A stretch of DNA of 23,192 bases from PNKC01 sp039917655 (GTDB lineage: Bacteria; Chloroflexota; Dehalococcoidia; Tepidiformales; Tepidiformaceae): the NCBI GenBank assembly GCA_039917655.1, contig JBDSJC010000077.1:1-23192 (forward strand), read 5' to 3'. This document shows, piece by piece, positions 7,842 to 13,875 of the stretch. A program made the translations under genes and the position numbers. Under the pieces are notes generated by a model, which searched no databases, was not told the origin of the DNA, and was given only the letters and a program-made list of their open reading frames with translations. Position 1 is the first letter of the stretch, and each line of letters starts with the position of its first letter.

Positions 7842-9107
7842 TCATGGACATGATCCCGTCAAGTGGTAAACATCGAACTGGTCGGATGGTGTGGTGCGTT
7901 CAGCGCAGCGGCCGCGCACCATCTGGTCGAGCAGGTCATGCTCGTTGGTGGCATAGCGCACGTCGTAGGCGCGATAGATCAGCACGTACTCCACCTTCCT
8001 CCCGCGTATGAACTGGCGATACGCGTCCGGGCTGGACCAACTGCGCCGGTTGATGCTCTCTGGAAAGAACTCCGAATCCAACCGGCCGCCGTGCTGGATG
8101 AGTTGGTACATCCCCACTTTGCCATCGGCCACTCGCAGCAGCCGGTAAGTCGCACCAGGATGAAAGTCGGCGGACTCGAGGAACGGCACGAGTTCCACGT
8201 TCGGGTCACGGGTGAGCGCCCCCCACCCGTAGCCAGTGTCGCGGATCGGGATTAGCGCCACGTTCAGCACCAACGCAGCGGCGACCGCGCTCCAAACCCA
8301 TTCGGGGCGACCCCCTCGCACTAGCCACAGCGCGATGAAGGGCGCGGCCAACACGCCAGCCCGTAGACTCACTGTGCCGGCGAAGTTCGCCAGCAACGAG
8401 CCTGTCGAGCTGTCCTCCACCACAGGCGAAATGAGCACCAACCAGACGGCAGGAGCGGCCACGGCCAGCGTGGCAAGATAGCTCAGCAGGTAGCGGCGCT
8501 TGTCCGCTTCGAACGGGAATCGCCCAACGAAGAGGAGCCCGGCAAGCGGCAGGACCACCGCCGGATGCCCCGCCTGCGCGAGCCCCACGAGCAGGACGGC
8601 CCGCCAGGTCCAGCCTTTTCGCCAGCACCCGATGCCGAAGAAGAGCAACGCCATTGCCCAGAGAAACGGTAACTGCCCCAGGAAGACCGACTCCACCATC
8701 AACGGGTTGACGAGCAGAAACGTCGCTGGGAGAGGCTTTCGCAGCTCGTGGAAAGCCCAGAGCGTGCCGCCCAACACACCGAGGGCGCCCAAGACCAGCC
8801 AGAGAGTGGTCGCCCAATCACCGAGCACCGGCCGCACCAACGCGGCGCTGAACCACGGCAGAAATCCGTAAGGGAACGCGAGCGCATCGCCGTGGCCGAT
8901 CTCGGGAAAGCGAAACGGGATGCCCGCGCCGTCCCAGAAGACTTCCGACGCGTACCAGACGTGAGCGTAGTTGCTGAGCGAGTCGTTGGTTACGAAAATC
9001 GGGTGGCTGAGGATCAGTCCCAGCCCCACCGCCCACGCCGCCACCATCACCGCGCAGACCATCTGCTCAGGCGACCGAACGTCAAGCGACTTGATCCAGC
9101 GAAGCAT
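7842..9107 (-). CDS. Polytopic GT-C-like membrane protein (paralogue of the GT2 fusion module)
   Basis: This 421-residue protein (from ATG 9107) has about ten membrane segments and a soluble C-terminal tail. Its first extracytoplasmic loop has TNDSLSNYAHVWYASE (~40-55), then GHGDALAFPYGFLPW (72-86). The tail contains YRLLRVADGKVGMYQ and SEFFPES. All have close counterparts in the same order in the GT2 fusion protein at 1550-3583, so the two share a domain of about 390 residues. An acidic residue pair in the first loop of a polytopic protein is typical of GT-C glycosyltransferases that use lipid-linked sugars, and I infer that class without certainty. GTG codons at 9116 and 9110 are alternative starts. 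No strong ribosome site is visible. It is probably the first gene of the leftward cluster. Confidence 0.75.
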   Translation of the reverse strand: MLRWIKSLDVRSPEQMVCAVMVAAWAVGLGLILSHPIFVTNDSLSNYAHVWYASEVFWDGAGIPFRFPEIGHGDALAFPYGFLPWFSAALVRPVLGDWATTLWLVLGALGVLGGTLWAFHELRKPLPATFLLVNPLMVESVFLGQLPFLWAMALLFFGIGCWRKGWTWRAVLLVGLAQAGHPAVVLPLAGLLFVGRFPFEADKRRYLLSYLATLAVAAPAVWLVLISPVVEDSSTGSLLANFAGTVSLRAGVLAAPFIALWLVRGGRPEWVWSAVAAALVLNVALIPIRDTGYGWGALTRDPNVELVPFLESADFHPGATYRLLRVADGKVGMYQLIQHGGRLDSEFFPESINRRSWSSPDAYRQFIRGRKVEYVLIYRAYDVRYATNEHDLLDQMVRGRCAERTTPSDQFDVYHLTGSCP

Positions 9108-9125
9108 CACGGACACTCTGCCAGC

Positions 9126-10379
9126 ATGGTGGCACTCACGGAAATGACCGCGCCGGCCGCGCCCGAGCGAAAGGACCGCGCCGCCCTCTTGCGCAGTGCG
9201 CTTGTCGCGGCGGTCGCCGGCGGGTTGATTCACCCCGCTCAGGCGCTCGCCGGGTCGCCCGTCCACGCCTCGGCGACGATCTTCGTGGCCGCTTTTGTGC
9301 TCACCATCGCAGTGGCGGCCATGGTCCGCTGGGCCGTTGCCCGGAGCGTTTTGACCACGGTGGTGGGCAGCCTTGCGATTCTCGCCGGTTGCTTTCTGCT
9401 CAGCGCGGCAACCTATCCAGGCTCCGGATTCGTGGTGGCGGCGCTCCTGGGCGCTGGTATCGGACCGTTTGTCCCGGCCCGGCGGGCACTGAATCCGGGC
9501 AATGTTGTGGCAGCGATCGTTGCGGGCGCAGTCATCGCGATTGCTGGATGGTGGCTCGGCAGCGGGCTCGCTGGTCTTTTCCTCTCCTTCCTGGCCATCG
9601 CGGCGACCGCCGTCCTGCTCCTTCCCCGCTCTCGCCTGGAGCCTACCGCTCGCCGCTCGCCAACGCTCGCCTCGCTAACGCTGCTCTACGGGGCGTTCTC
9701 TTTCTTTTGGGTCGGCTCAACGTCGCCTTCGGTCGAGTGGTTCGGTTCGTTGACAAGCCACGGCCCGCGCGACCGCAACGAGGTGGCGCTCACGTTCGAT
9801 GACGGTCCGGACGCCAACTTCACGCTTCCGATCGCCGCGGTTCTCGAGCAGTACGGAGTCCGGGGCACGTTCTTCGAAGTGGGCAAGGCAATTGTCCGCA
9901 ACCCTGAGATCACCAGGACGCTGATGGACCGCGGCCACATCGTTGGGAACCATTCGTACCACCACGACGCGTTCAGCTACCTCGATCCCCGGTACACCGA
10001 GTTAGGCCTCACTGAGGACGTCTTCCGTGACCGGCTTCACACATGTCCGGCGCTCTTTCGGCCTCCCCACGGGACGCACACCCCGTTTATGTCGCGGGTT
10101 GTGGACAACGCTGGCATGAAACTAGTCACCTGGGATGTCTCAGCGAAGGACTGGGTGGAGACCGACTCCGAGGCGCTCGCCGCACACGTCCTAAAGAAGG
10201 TGAAGCCGGGGGCGATCATCCTGCTGCACGATTCTATCGACGGTAACCCGGGCGCTGACCGTTCGGTGGTGGTCAAGGCCCTGCCCGCAATCCTCGAAGG
10301 ATTGAAGGCAAAGGGGCTCACGCCAGTCACACTGGACAAGCTGCTCGGGGTCCCGGCGTACCTCAGCAAATGCTCCTGA
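9126..10379 (+). CDS. Membrane-anchored polysaccharide deacetylase (NodB/CE4 family)
   Basis: The 417-residue protein has about six hydrophobic segments in residues 22-200 and then a CE4 domain. The domain has TFDDGPD (223-229; catalytic Asp225, metal Asp226), HSYHH (276-280; metal His276 and His280), RPPHG (312-316) and LLHD (366-369), so the catalytic set is complete. It should remove N-acetyl or similar acyl groups from a polysaccharide or lipid-linked sugar at the membrane. The long N-terminal membrane region is unusual for the family, which normally has one signal or anchor segment. The ATG at 9126 lies only 18 nt from the divergent start at 9107. ATG 9144 (residue 7) is an alternative, and neither has a clear ribosome site. 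It overlaps the next gene by 10 nt. Confidence 0.87.
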   Translation: MVALTEMTAPAAPERKDRAALLRSALVAAVAGGLIHPAQALAGSPVHASATIFVAAFVLTIAVAAMVRWAVARSVLTTVVGSLAILAGCFLLSAATYPGSGFVVAALLGAGIGPFVPARRALNPGNVVAAIVAGAVIAIAGWWLGSGLAGLFLSFLAIAATAVLLLPRSRLEPTARRSPTLASLTLLYGAFSFFWVGSTSPSVEWFGSLTSHGPRDRNEVALTFDDGPDANFTLPIAAVLEQYGVRGTFFEVGKAIVRNPEITRTLMDRGHIVGNHSYHHDAFSYLDPRYTELGLTEDVFRDRLHTCPALFRPPHGTHTPFMSRVVDNAGMKLVTWDVSAKDWVETDSEALAAHVLKKVKPGAIILLHDSIDGNPGADRSVVVKALPAILEGLKAKGLTPVTLDKLLGVPAYLSKCS

Positions 10380-11761
10380 ACGCTTCATCGGATCTTCAGG
10401 TTCCGGTCCTACCTTCCGGACTGAAGTTGAAGCCTCCCATGAAGAACCCATTCGCCCGCTCTCGCTCCCCGCAGCCAGGCCTCGCTCGTCCCGGCACGCC
10501 GGCCGAACGGCGCGAGCTTGTGCTGCGGCACGGCACGAACGGCATGAGCTTTCTCACGCTCTACCCCGGCTGGGAACACTTTCACCCCGCCAAGGGCAGC
10601 GGCTTCGTCGCCTTCGAACGTCACAACCGCAGCGCCCTGGTCTGCGGTGACCCGATGTGCGAACCCGGCGCGGAAGATGCCCTGATCAAGTCGTTCGCCG
10701 CCTGGTGTACCACCGAAAGGCTTACGCCAGCGTTCGTCAGCGCCACCCCATCTTTGGCGGCTCGCTGCCGGGAGAGCGGATGGAAGACGCTCAAGATCGG
10801 CCAGGAGCCGATCTTCGAACTGGACGACTATGCCCCGCGCGGCAACAAGACAAAGAAGGTGCGCTCCGCCGCCAACCAGGCGCGCAAGGGCGGCGTGACG
10901 GTCAACTGCGTACCCGCCGGCCACTACCCGCCTTCGGGCGTGGCCCGTGAGATGCGAGAAGTCCAGCAGCTCTGGCAGGCCAGCCGCAAGATCACCGCGC
11001 TCGCTTTCACGCTGCGGCTGGAGCCCCTGACTCTCGCCTCGGACAAGATCACCGTCCTGGCCTACAGGGCCGGACAGCTCGAAGGCTTCGTTACCTGCAT
11101 CCCCATCGGTGGGCGGAACGGCTACTACGTTGAGGACATGATCCGCCGGCCGGCTGCGCCCAACGGCGTCTCGGAGATGCTCTTCCTCGCCGCCGTCGAA
11201 GCGGCGCGTGAGCGGGGCGCTTCGATCGCCAACCTCGGACTCGCTCCCCTACGGGACACCGCCCGCCAGCCAGACGGACACCGCGTGATCGGACGCTCGC
11301 TCGGATTCGCCTTTAAGCGGCTCAACCTCTTCTATAAGTTCAAGCCGCTGGAGCACTTCAAGGCGAAGTTCGGCCCGGACGCCTGGGAGGACTCATTCCT
11401 CATCTACCGGCCGGGACGACTTCCGCGGGTCGCCCTTGGCCTGCTCAGCGCCTTTACTCCCGGCAAATTTGGCCCCGTGACAGTGGCCCTCTCACGCTTC
11501 CGGCCAGCACCGGCGAACAACGGCCGTAAATTCTCGCCGGGACATATCGCCGGGATTGGCCTGACGACCGCCGCCGCGCTCGGTTACAGCGCCGTCGCTG
11601 TCCAGCACCCGGGCCTGTTTTTGCCGTTTCAACTGGCAGCCCGCGGGTTCGCCTTCCCCGTCGTCGAAGTGGGCGAGGTGGCGCGTGCGCACCTGATCAT
11701 CGATTCAGTGCTGTTGGCCGCCGGCGCCGGCTGGTTCGTCCGCTCCTCCCGCAGCGAGTAA
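10370..11761 (+). CDS. DUF2156 protein, MprF synthase-domain-like (putative phosphatidylglycerol aminoacyltransferase)
   Basis: Residues ~45-350 of this 463-residue protein match the double-GNAT DUF2156 fold of the catalytic half of MprF. Landmarks are LVLRHGTNGMSFLTLYPG, ALVCGDP (89-95), EDMIRRPAAPNGVSEMLF (255-272), ANLGLAPL and FYKFKPLEHFKAKF (321-334). MprF enzymes move an amino acid from aminoacyl-tRNA to phosphatidylglycerol. The eight or more flippase helices that precede this domain in MprF are absent. Instead there are two hydrophobic segments after it (~391-425 and ~440-457). ATG 10370 overlaps the deacetylase stop (ATGCTCCTGA). ATG 10439 is a shorter alternative starting MKNPFARS. 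The gene runs 57 nt into the convergent tgt gene. A role in altering surface charge fits its neighbour but is not shown. Confidence 0.78.
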   Translation: MLLNASSDLQVPVLPSGLKLKPPMKNPFARSRSPQPGLARPGTPAERRELVLRHGTNGMSFLTLYPGWEHFHPAKGSGFVAFERHNRSALVCGDPMCEPGAEDALIKSFAAWCTTERLTPAFVSATPSLAARCRESGWKTLKIGQEPIFELDDYAPRGNKTKKVRSAANQARKGGVTVNCVPAGHYPPSGVAREMREVQQLWQASRKITALAFTLRLEPLTLASDKITVLAYRAGQLEGFVTCIPIGGRNGYYVEDMIRRPAAPNGVSEMLFLAAVEAARERGASIANLGLAPLRDTARQPDGHRVIGRSLGFAFKRLNLFYKFKPLEHFKAKFGPDAWEDSFLIYRPGRLPRVALGLLSAFTPGKFGPVTVALSRFRPAPANNGRKFSPGHIAGIGLTTAAALGYSAVAVQHPGLFLPFQLAARGFAFPVVEVGEVARAHLIIDSVLLAAGAGWFVRSSRSE

Positions 11762-12946
11762 ACCTGGGTCTTTCGAGGCATCTTCGTAGCCTGATTGGGC
11801 CAGCCACTTAGCTTTCTGTTCGCTGCGGGTCCCCTCGTTCGCAATCTGATAGCGGCCGAGGAAGTCCGCCGCGAAGTCGCGAAAGTCATCCGCGCCGATG
11901 GTGGCGCGCATCCGTTCCGTGAGCCGTACGAGGTAGCGGATGTTGTGGATGCTGGCCAGGCGGTGGCCCAAAAGTTCATCGTTGCGGAACAGGTGGTGCA
12001 GGTAAGCCATGCTGAAGCGGGTGCAGGCGAGGCAGTCGCATGCGGGGTCGATGGGGCCTTCGGCTTCCCGGTACCGCACGTTGCGCACGTTCGCGCGGCC
12101 CAGGTCGGTGAACATCGACCCGTTGCGCCCCAGGCGCGTGGGCAGAACGCAGTCGAACATATCCACGCCACGGGCGACGGCGTTGACAAGGTCCTCCGGA
12201 CTGCCGACGCCCATCAGATAGCGCGGCTTGTCCACGGGCAGCTCGGCTGTGACGGCCTCGGTCATCGCCCACATGTCCTCTTTCGATTCGCCCACTGAAA
12301 GCCCGCCGATGCTGTAGCCGGGGGCGTCCAAAGCGGCCAGCTCGCGGGCGTGCCAGCGCCGCAGCTCCAGGTGGACACCTCCCTGCACAATCCCGAAGAC
12401 GGGCAATCCAGGTGCGGCCGCGCGGCTTCGTTCGTACCAGCGCAGTGTGCGCTCGGCCGCGTCACGGGCAGGGCCTTCAGCGGCATCGCCTGGCAAAACG
12501 TGGTCTAACGGCATGGCAATGTCCACCCCGAGCGCCGACTGCACAGCCATCGCTACCTCGGGGGTGTAGAAATGCTCCGAGCCATCGATGTGCGAGCGAA
12601 AGCGGACGCCCGAATCATTAACCTTGCCCAGCCGGGCCAGGCTGAACACCTGGAACCCGCCGCTATCCGAGAGGATCGGGCCGCTCCAGTCCATGAAGCG
12701 GTGGACGCCGCCCATCTGTTCCACCAACCCGTGGCCCGGTCGCAGGTAGAGGTGGTAGGCGTTGACGAGCAAAATCTCGGCTCCGGTCGCCTTCACCTCT
12801 TCGGGTAGAAGCGCCTTCACGGTGGCGAGCGTGCCAACGGGCATGAACGCTGGGGTGTGGAGTTCGCCTCTCGCGGTGGTGAGCACCCCAGTACGTGGCC
12901 CACTTGGATCGCGGTCGGCGGAGGTCAGGCGGAACGAGATGCTCAC
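11705..12946 (-). CDS. tgt: tRNA-guanine transglycosylase, with eukaryote-like base pocket
   Basis: This 413-residue enzyme replaces guanine 34 in GUN anticodons with a queuosine precursor base. Asp94 lies in LSDSGGFQVFSL and the nucleophile Asp265 in MFDCVLPTR. Gln188 is in IVQGG, followed by GGLSVGES (214-221). The zinc ligands are Cys303, Cys305, Cys308 and His334. Unusually the preQ1 pocket reads LDHV (147-150). The position of Zymomonas Cys158 is Val150, as in human QTRT1, and the loop between it and Gln188 is shortened by about seven residues relative to the Zymomonas enzyme. Val218 (Zymomonas Val233) is retained. GTG 12946 overlaps the vapC stop as GTGA. The last ~30 residues are a low-complexity tail antisense to the end of the DUF2156 gene. 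Confidence 0.95.
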   Translation of the reverse strand: MSISFRLTSADRDPSGPRTGVLTTARGELHTPAFMPVGTLATVKALLPEEVKATGAEILLVNAYHLYLRPGHGLVEQMGGVHRFMDWSGPILSDSGGFQVFSLARLGKVNDSGVRFRSHIDGSEHFYTPEVAMAVQSALGVDIAMPLDHVLPGDAAEGPARDAAERTLRWYERSRAAAPGLPVFGIVQGGVHLELRRWHARELAALDAPGYSIGGLSVGESKEDMWAMTEAVTAELPVDKPRYLMGVGSPEDLVNAVARGVDMFDCVLPTRLGRNGSMFTDLGRANVRNVRYREAEGPIDPACDCLACTRFSMAYLHHLFRNDELLGHRLASIHNIRYLVRLTERMRATIGADDFRDFAADFLGRYQIANEGTRSEQKAKWLAQSGYEDASKDPGLLAAGGADEPAGAGGQQH

Positions 12947-13308
12947 AACCGGTAGGGGACGCGGATCGTCGGGTCGGACTCAAGAAAGTCTTTCGTGTTG
13001 CGAGTCGAGAGCTGGCAACCGCTGACTTGCGCGGTTGCCAGGATGAGGGAATCCGGCAGCTTCAGCCGCGTCCGCCGGCGAATGGCAACGGCAACCTCAG
13101 CGATCGCCGGCGTGACGTTCACCACCCGAAAACGTGTCAGGAGTTCGCGTGCGAGTTGCTCCGCCTGCGCGGTGGGGGCTCCGGCGACCACTTCGATCCA
13201 AGTCACGATGCTGATCACCCGAACGGTCGCGCCGCTGATTTCCACCGCCGCTTCAGGGCGGCCATTCAGCGCGTCGATCACGATGTTGCTGTCGAAGCAA
13301 AGTGCCAC
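12943..13308 (-). CDS. VapC-type PIN-domain toxin ribonuclease
   Basis: The 121-residue single PIN domain has the four expected acidic residues: Asp6 (FDSNIVID), Glu39 (WIEVVAG), Asp86 (KLPDSLILATA) and Asp107 (NTKDF). It should be a Mg-dependent RNase of the VapC class, whose known targets include tRNAs and the 23S sarcin-ricin loop. GTG 13308 lies 3 nt after the stop of the proximal antitoxin, the standard antitoxin-toxin layout. Its stop overlaps the tgt start (GTGA, 12943-12946), so the toxin is wired into a housekeeping operon. The catalytic set is complete, so it is probably active and needs neutralising. The RNA target is not predictable. Confidence 0.9.
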   Translation of the reverse strand: MALCFDSNIVIDALNGRPEAAVEISGATVRVISIVTWIEVVAGAPTAQAEQLARELLTRFRVVNVTPAIAEVAVAIRRRTRLKLPDSLILATAQVSGCQLSTRNTKDFLESDPTIRVPYRL

Positions 13309-13311
13309 GCG

Positions 13312-13548
13312 TTAGCCGCGTTCCCATTCAGCGCGGATCTGCCGCTCAAATTCCAATGCGTCGATGCCGTGCCCCTTCCAACTTCCAAACGCCGCATCCA
13401 GGGCGCGCTTGAAATCGGCCTCGTCGTTCTGATGCATCGAGGCCTCGACAGCTCGCCGGATGGCTTCGGCGCGCGAAATGCCTTCCCGCGCACAGACGCT
13501 AGCCAGCCACAGTAGCTGTTCTTCGGGCAGGTCAACTATCGTCCTCAT
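13312..13548 (-). CDS. Ribbon-helix-helix antitoxin, toxin-proximal copy
   Basis: This 78-residue protein begins MRTIVDLPEEQLLWLASV, a beta strand plus helix. Helix B (SRAEAIRRAVE) completes an RHH DNA-binding fold, and a charged C-terminal toxin-wrapping tail contains WKGHGIDALEFERQIRAEWERG. It should autorepress and neutralise the VapC toxin 3 nt downstream. The frame is open further upstream, but the start at 13548 is supported by homology with the second copy and by the extended -10 (13563-13555) exactly 6 nt before the ATG, which predicts a leaderless mRNA. It is 67% identical, ungapped over 78 residues, to the upstream copy. Most differences fall in residues 34-56. Confidence 0.85.
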   Translation of the reverse strand: MRTIVDLPEEQLLWLASVCAREGISRAEAIRRAVEASMHQNDEADFKRALDAAFGSWKGHGIDALEFERQIRAEWERG

Positions 13549-13572
13549 GGCGTCATCATACCACGATGCCGC
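13517..13572. repeat. Direct repeat, copy 1: promoter plus 5' end of proximal antitoxin
   Basis: These 56 bp match 13797-13852 with one mismatch (13536 c against 13816 g), at an exact spacing of 280 bp. The repeat covers the extended -10, the ATG and the first ten or so codons of each antitoxin. It marks a tandem duplication of promoter plus antitoxin gene. Confidence 0.9.
13555..13563 (-). promoter_or_regulatory. Extended -10 promoter for a leaderless antitoxin mRNA (proximal)
   Basis: The minus strand reads TGGTATGAT, an extended -10 (TGN plus TATGAT). Six nucleotides separate it from the ATG at 13548, so transcription should start at or next to the A of the start codon. No ribosome site is present, and no good -35 is seen. 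The hexamer overlaps the stop codon of the upstream antitoxin. Confidence 0.6.
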
Positions 13573-13828
13573 AAACACACGTAGATAGAGACGGGTCCCG
13601 CTCCCACTCCGCCCGGAGCTCTCGCTCATACTCCAACGCGTCTATCCCACGGCCTTTCCAGAGCCCAAGGGTTGCGGCGAAAGCGCGCTCCGTCTCCCCT
13701 TTGCTATCGCGCTCGCGGGCTGCCATTAGCGCCCGCCTGATGGCCTCCGCGCGGGATATCCCGTCGCGTGCACACACGCTCGCCAACCACTGCAGTTGTT
13801 CTTCGGGCAGGTCAAGTATCGTCCTCAT
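13556..13828 (-). CDS. Ribbon-helix-helix antitoxin, duplicated distal copy
   Basis: The 90-residue protein begins MRTILDLPEEQLQWLASV and aligns without gaps to the toxin-proximal antitoxin. Thirty of the first 33 residues (the DNA-binding part) are identical. It has a 12-residue C-terminal extension (PSLSTCVCGIVV) that is read through the promoter of the next copy, where its TGA overlaps the -10 region. It has no toxin of its own. It could be a spare antitoxin, an extra repressor of the shared operator, or the remnant of a lost toxin-antitoxin pair. It starts 47 nt after aroKB ends and has the same predicted leaderless promoter as its twin. Confidence 0.82.
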   Translation of the reverse strand: MRTILDLPEEQLQWLASVCARDGISRAEAIRRALMAARERDSKGETERAFAATLGLWKGRGIDALEYERELRAEWERDPSLSTCVCGIVV

Positions 13829-13852
13829 GGCGTCATCATACCACGATGCCGC
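13797..13852. repeat. Direct repeat, copy 2: promoter plus 5' end of distal antitoxin
   Basis: This is the partner of the repeat at 13517-13572, 55 of 56 bp identical. High DNA identity here, against far lower identity in the middle of the two genes, suggests selection or gene conversion on the promoter/operator and DNA-binding part. Confidence 0.9.
13835..13843 (-). promoter_or_regulatory. Extended -10 promoter for a leaderless antitoxin mRNA (distal)
   Basis: An identical TGGTATGAT lies 6 nt before the ATG at 13828. It sits in the 47-nt gap after aroKB. The same geometry in both copies supports a functional leaderless promoter and, for an RHH protein, a probable autoregulatory operator overlapping the start. 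Confidence 0.6.
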
Positions 13853-13875
13853 GACCTTCGGCGGAACCAAAACCG

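Noticed and set aside
7199..8011. Plus-strand open frame of 270 codons opposite the response regulator
   Set aside because: It is a shadow of two intact minus-strand genes, with no recognisable domain or ribosome site.
11720..11731. Perfect palindrome GCCGGCGCCGGC near the convergent gene ends
   Set aside because: It lies inside coding sequence, has no T-run on either side, and such GC palindromes are expected at this base composition.
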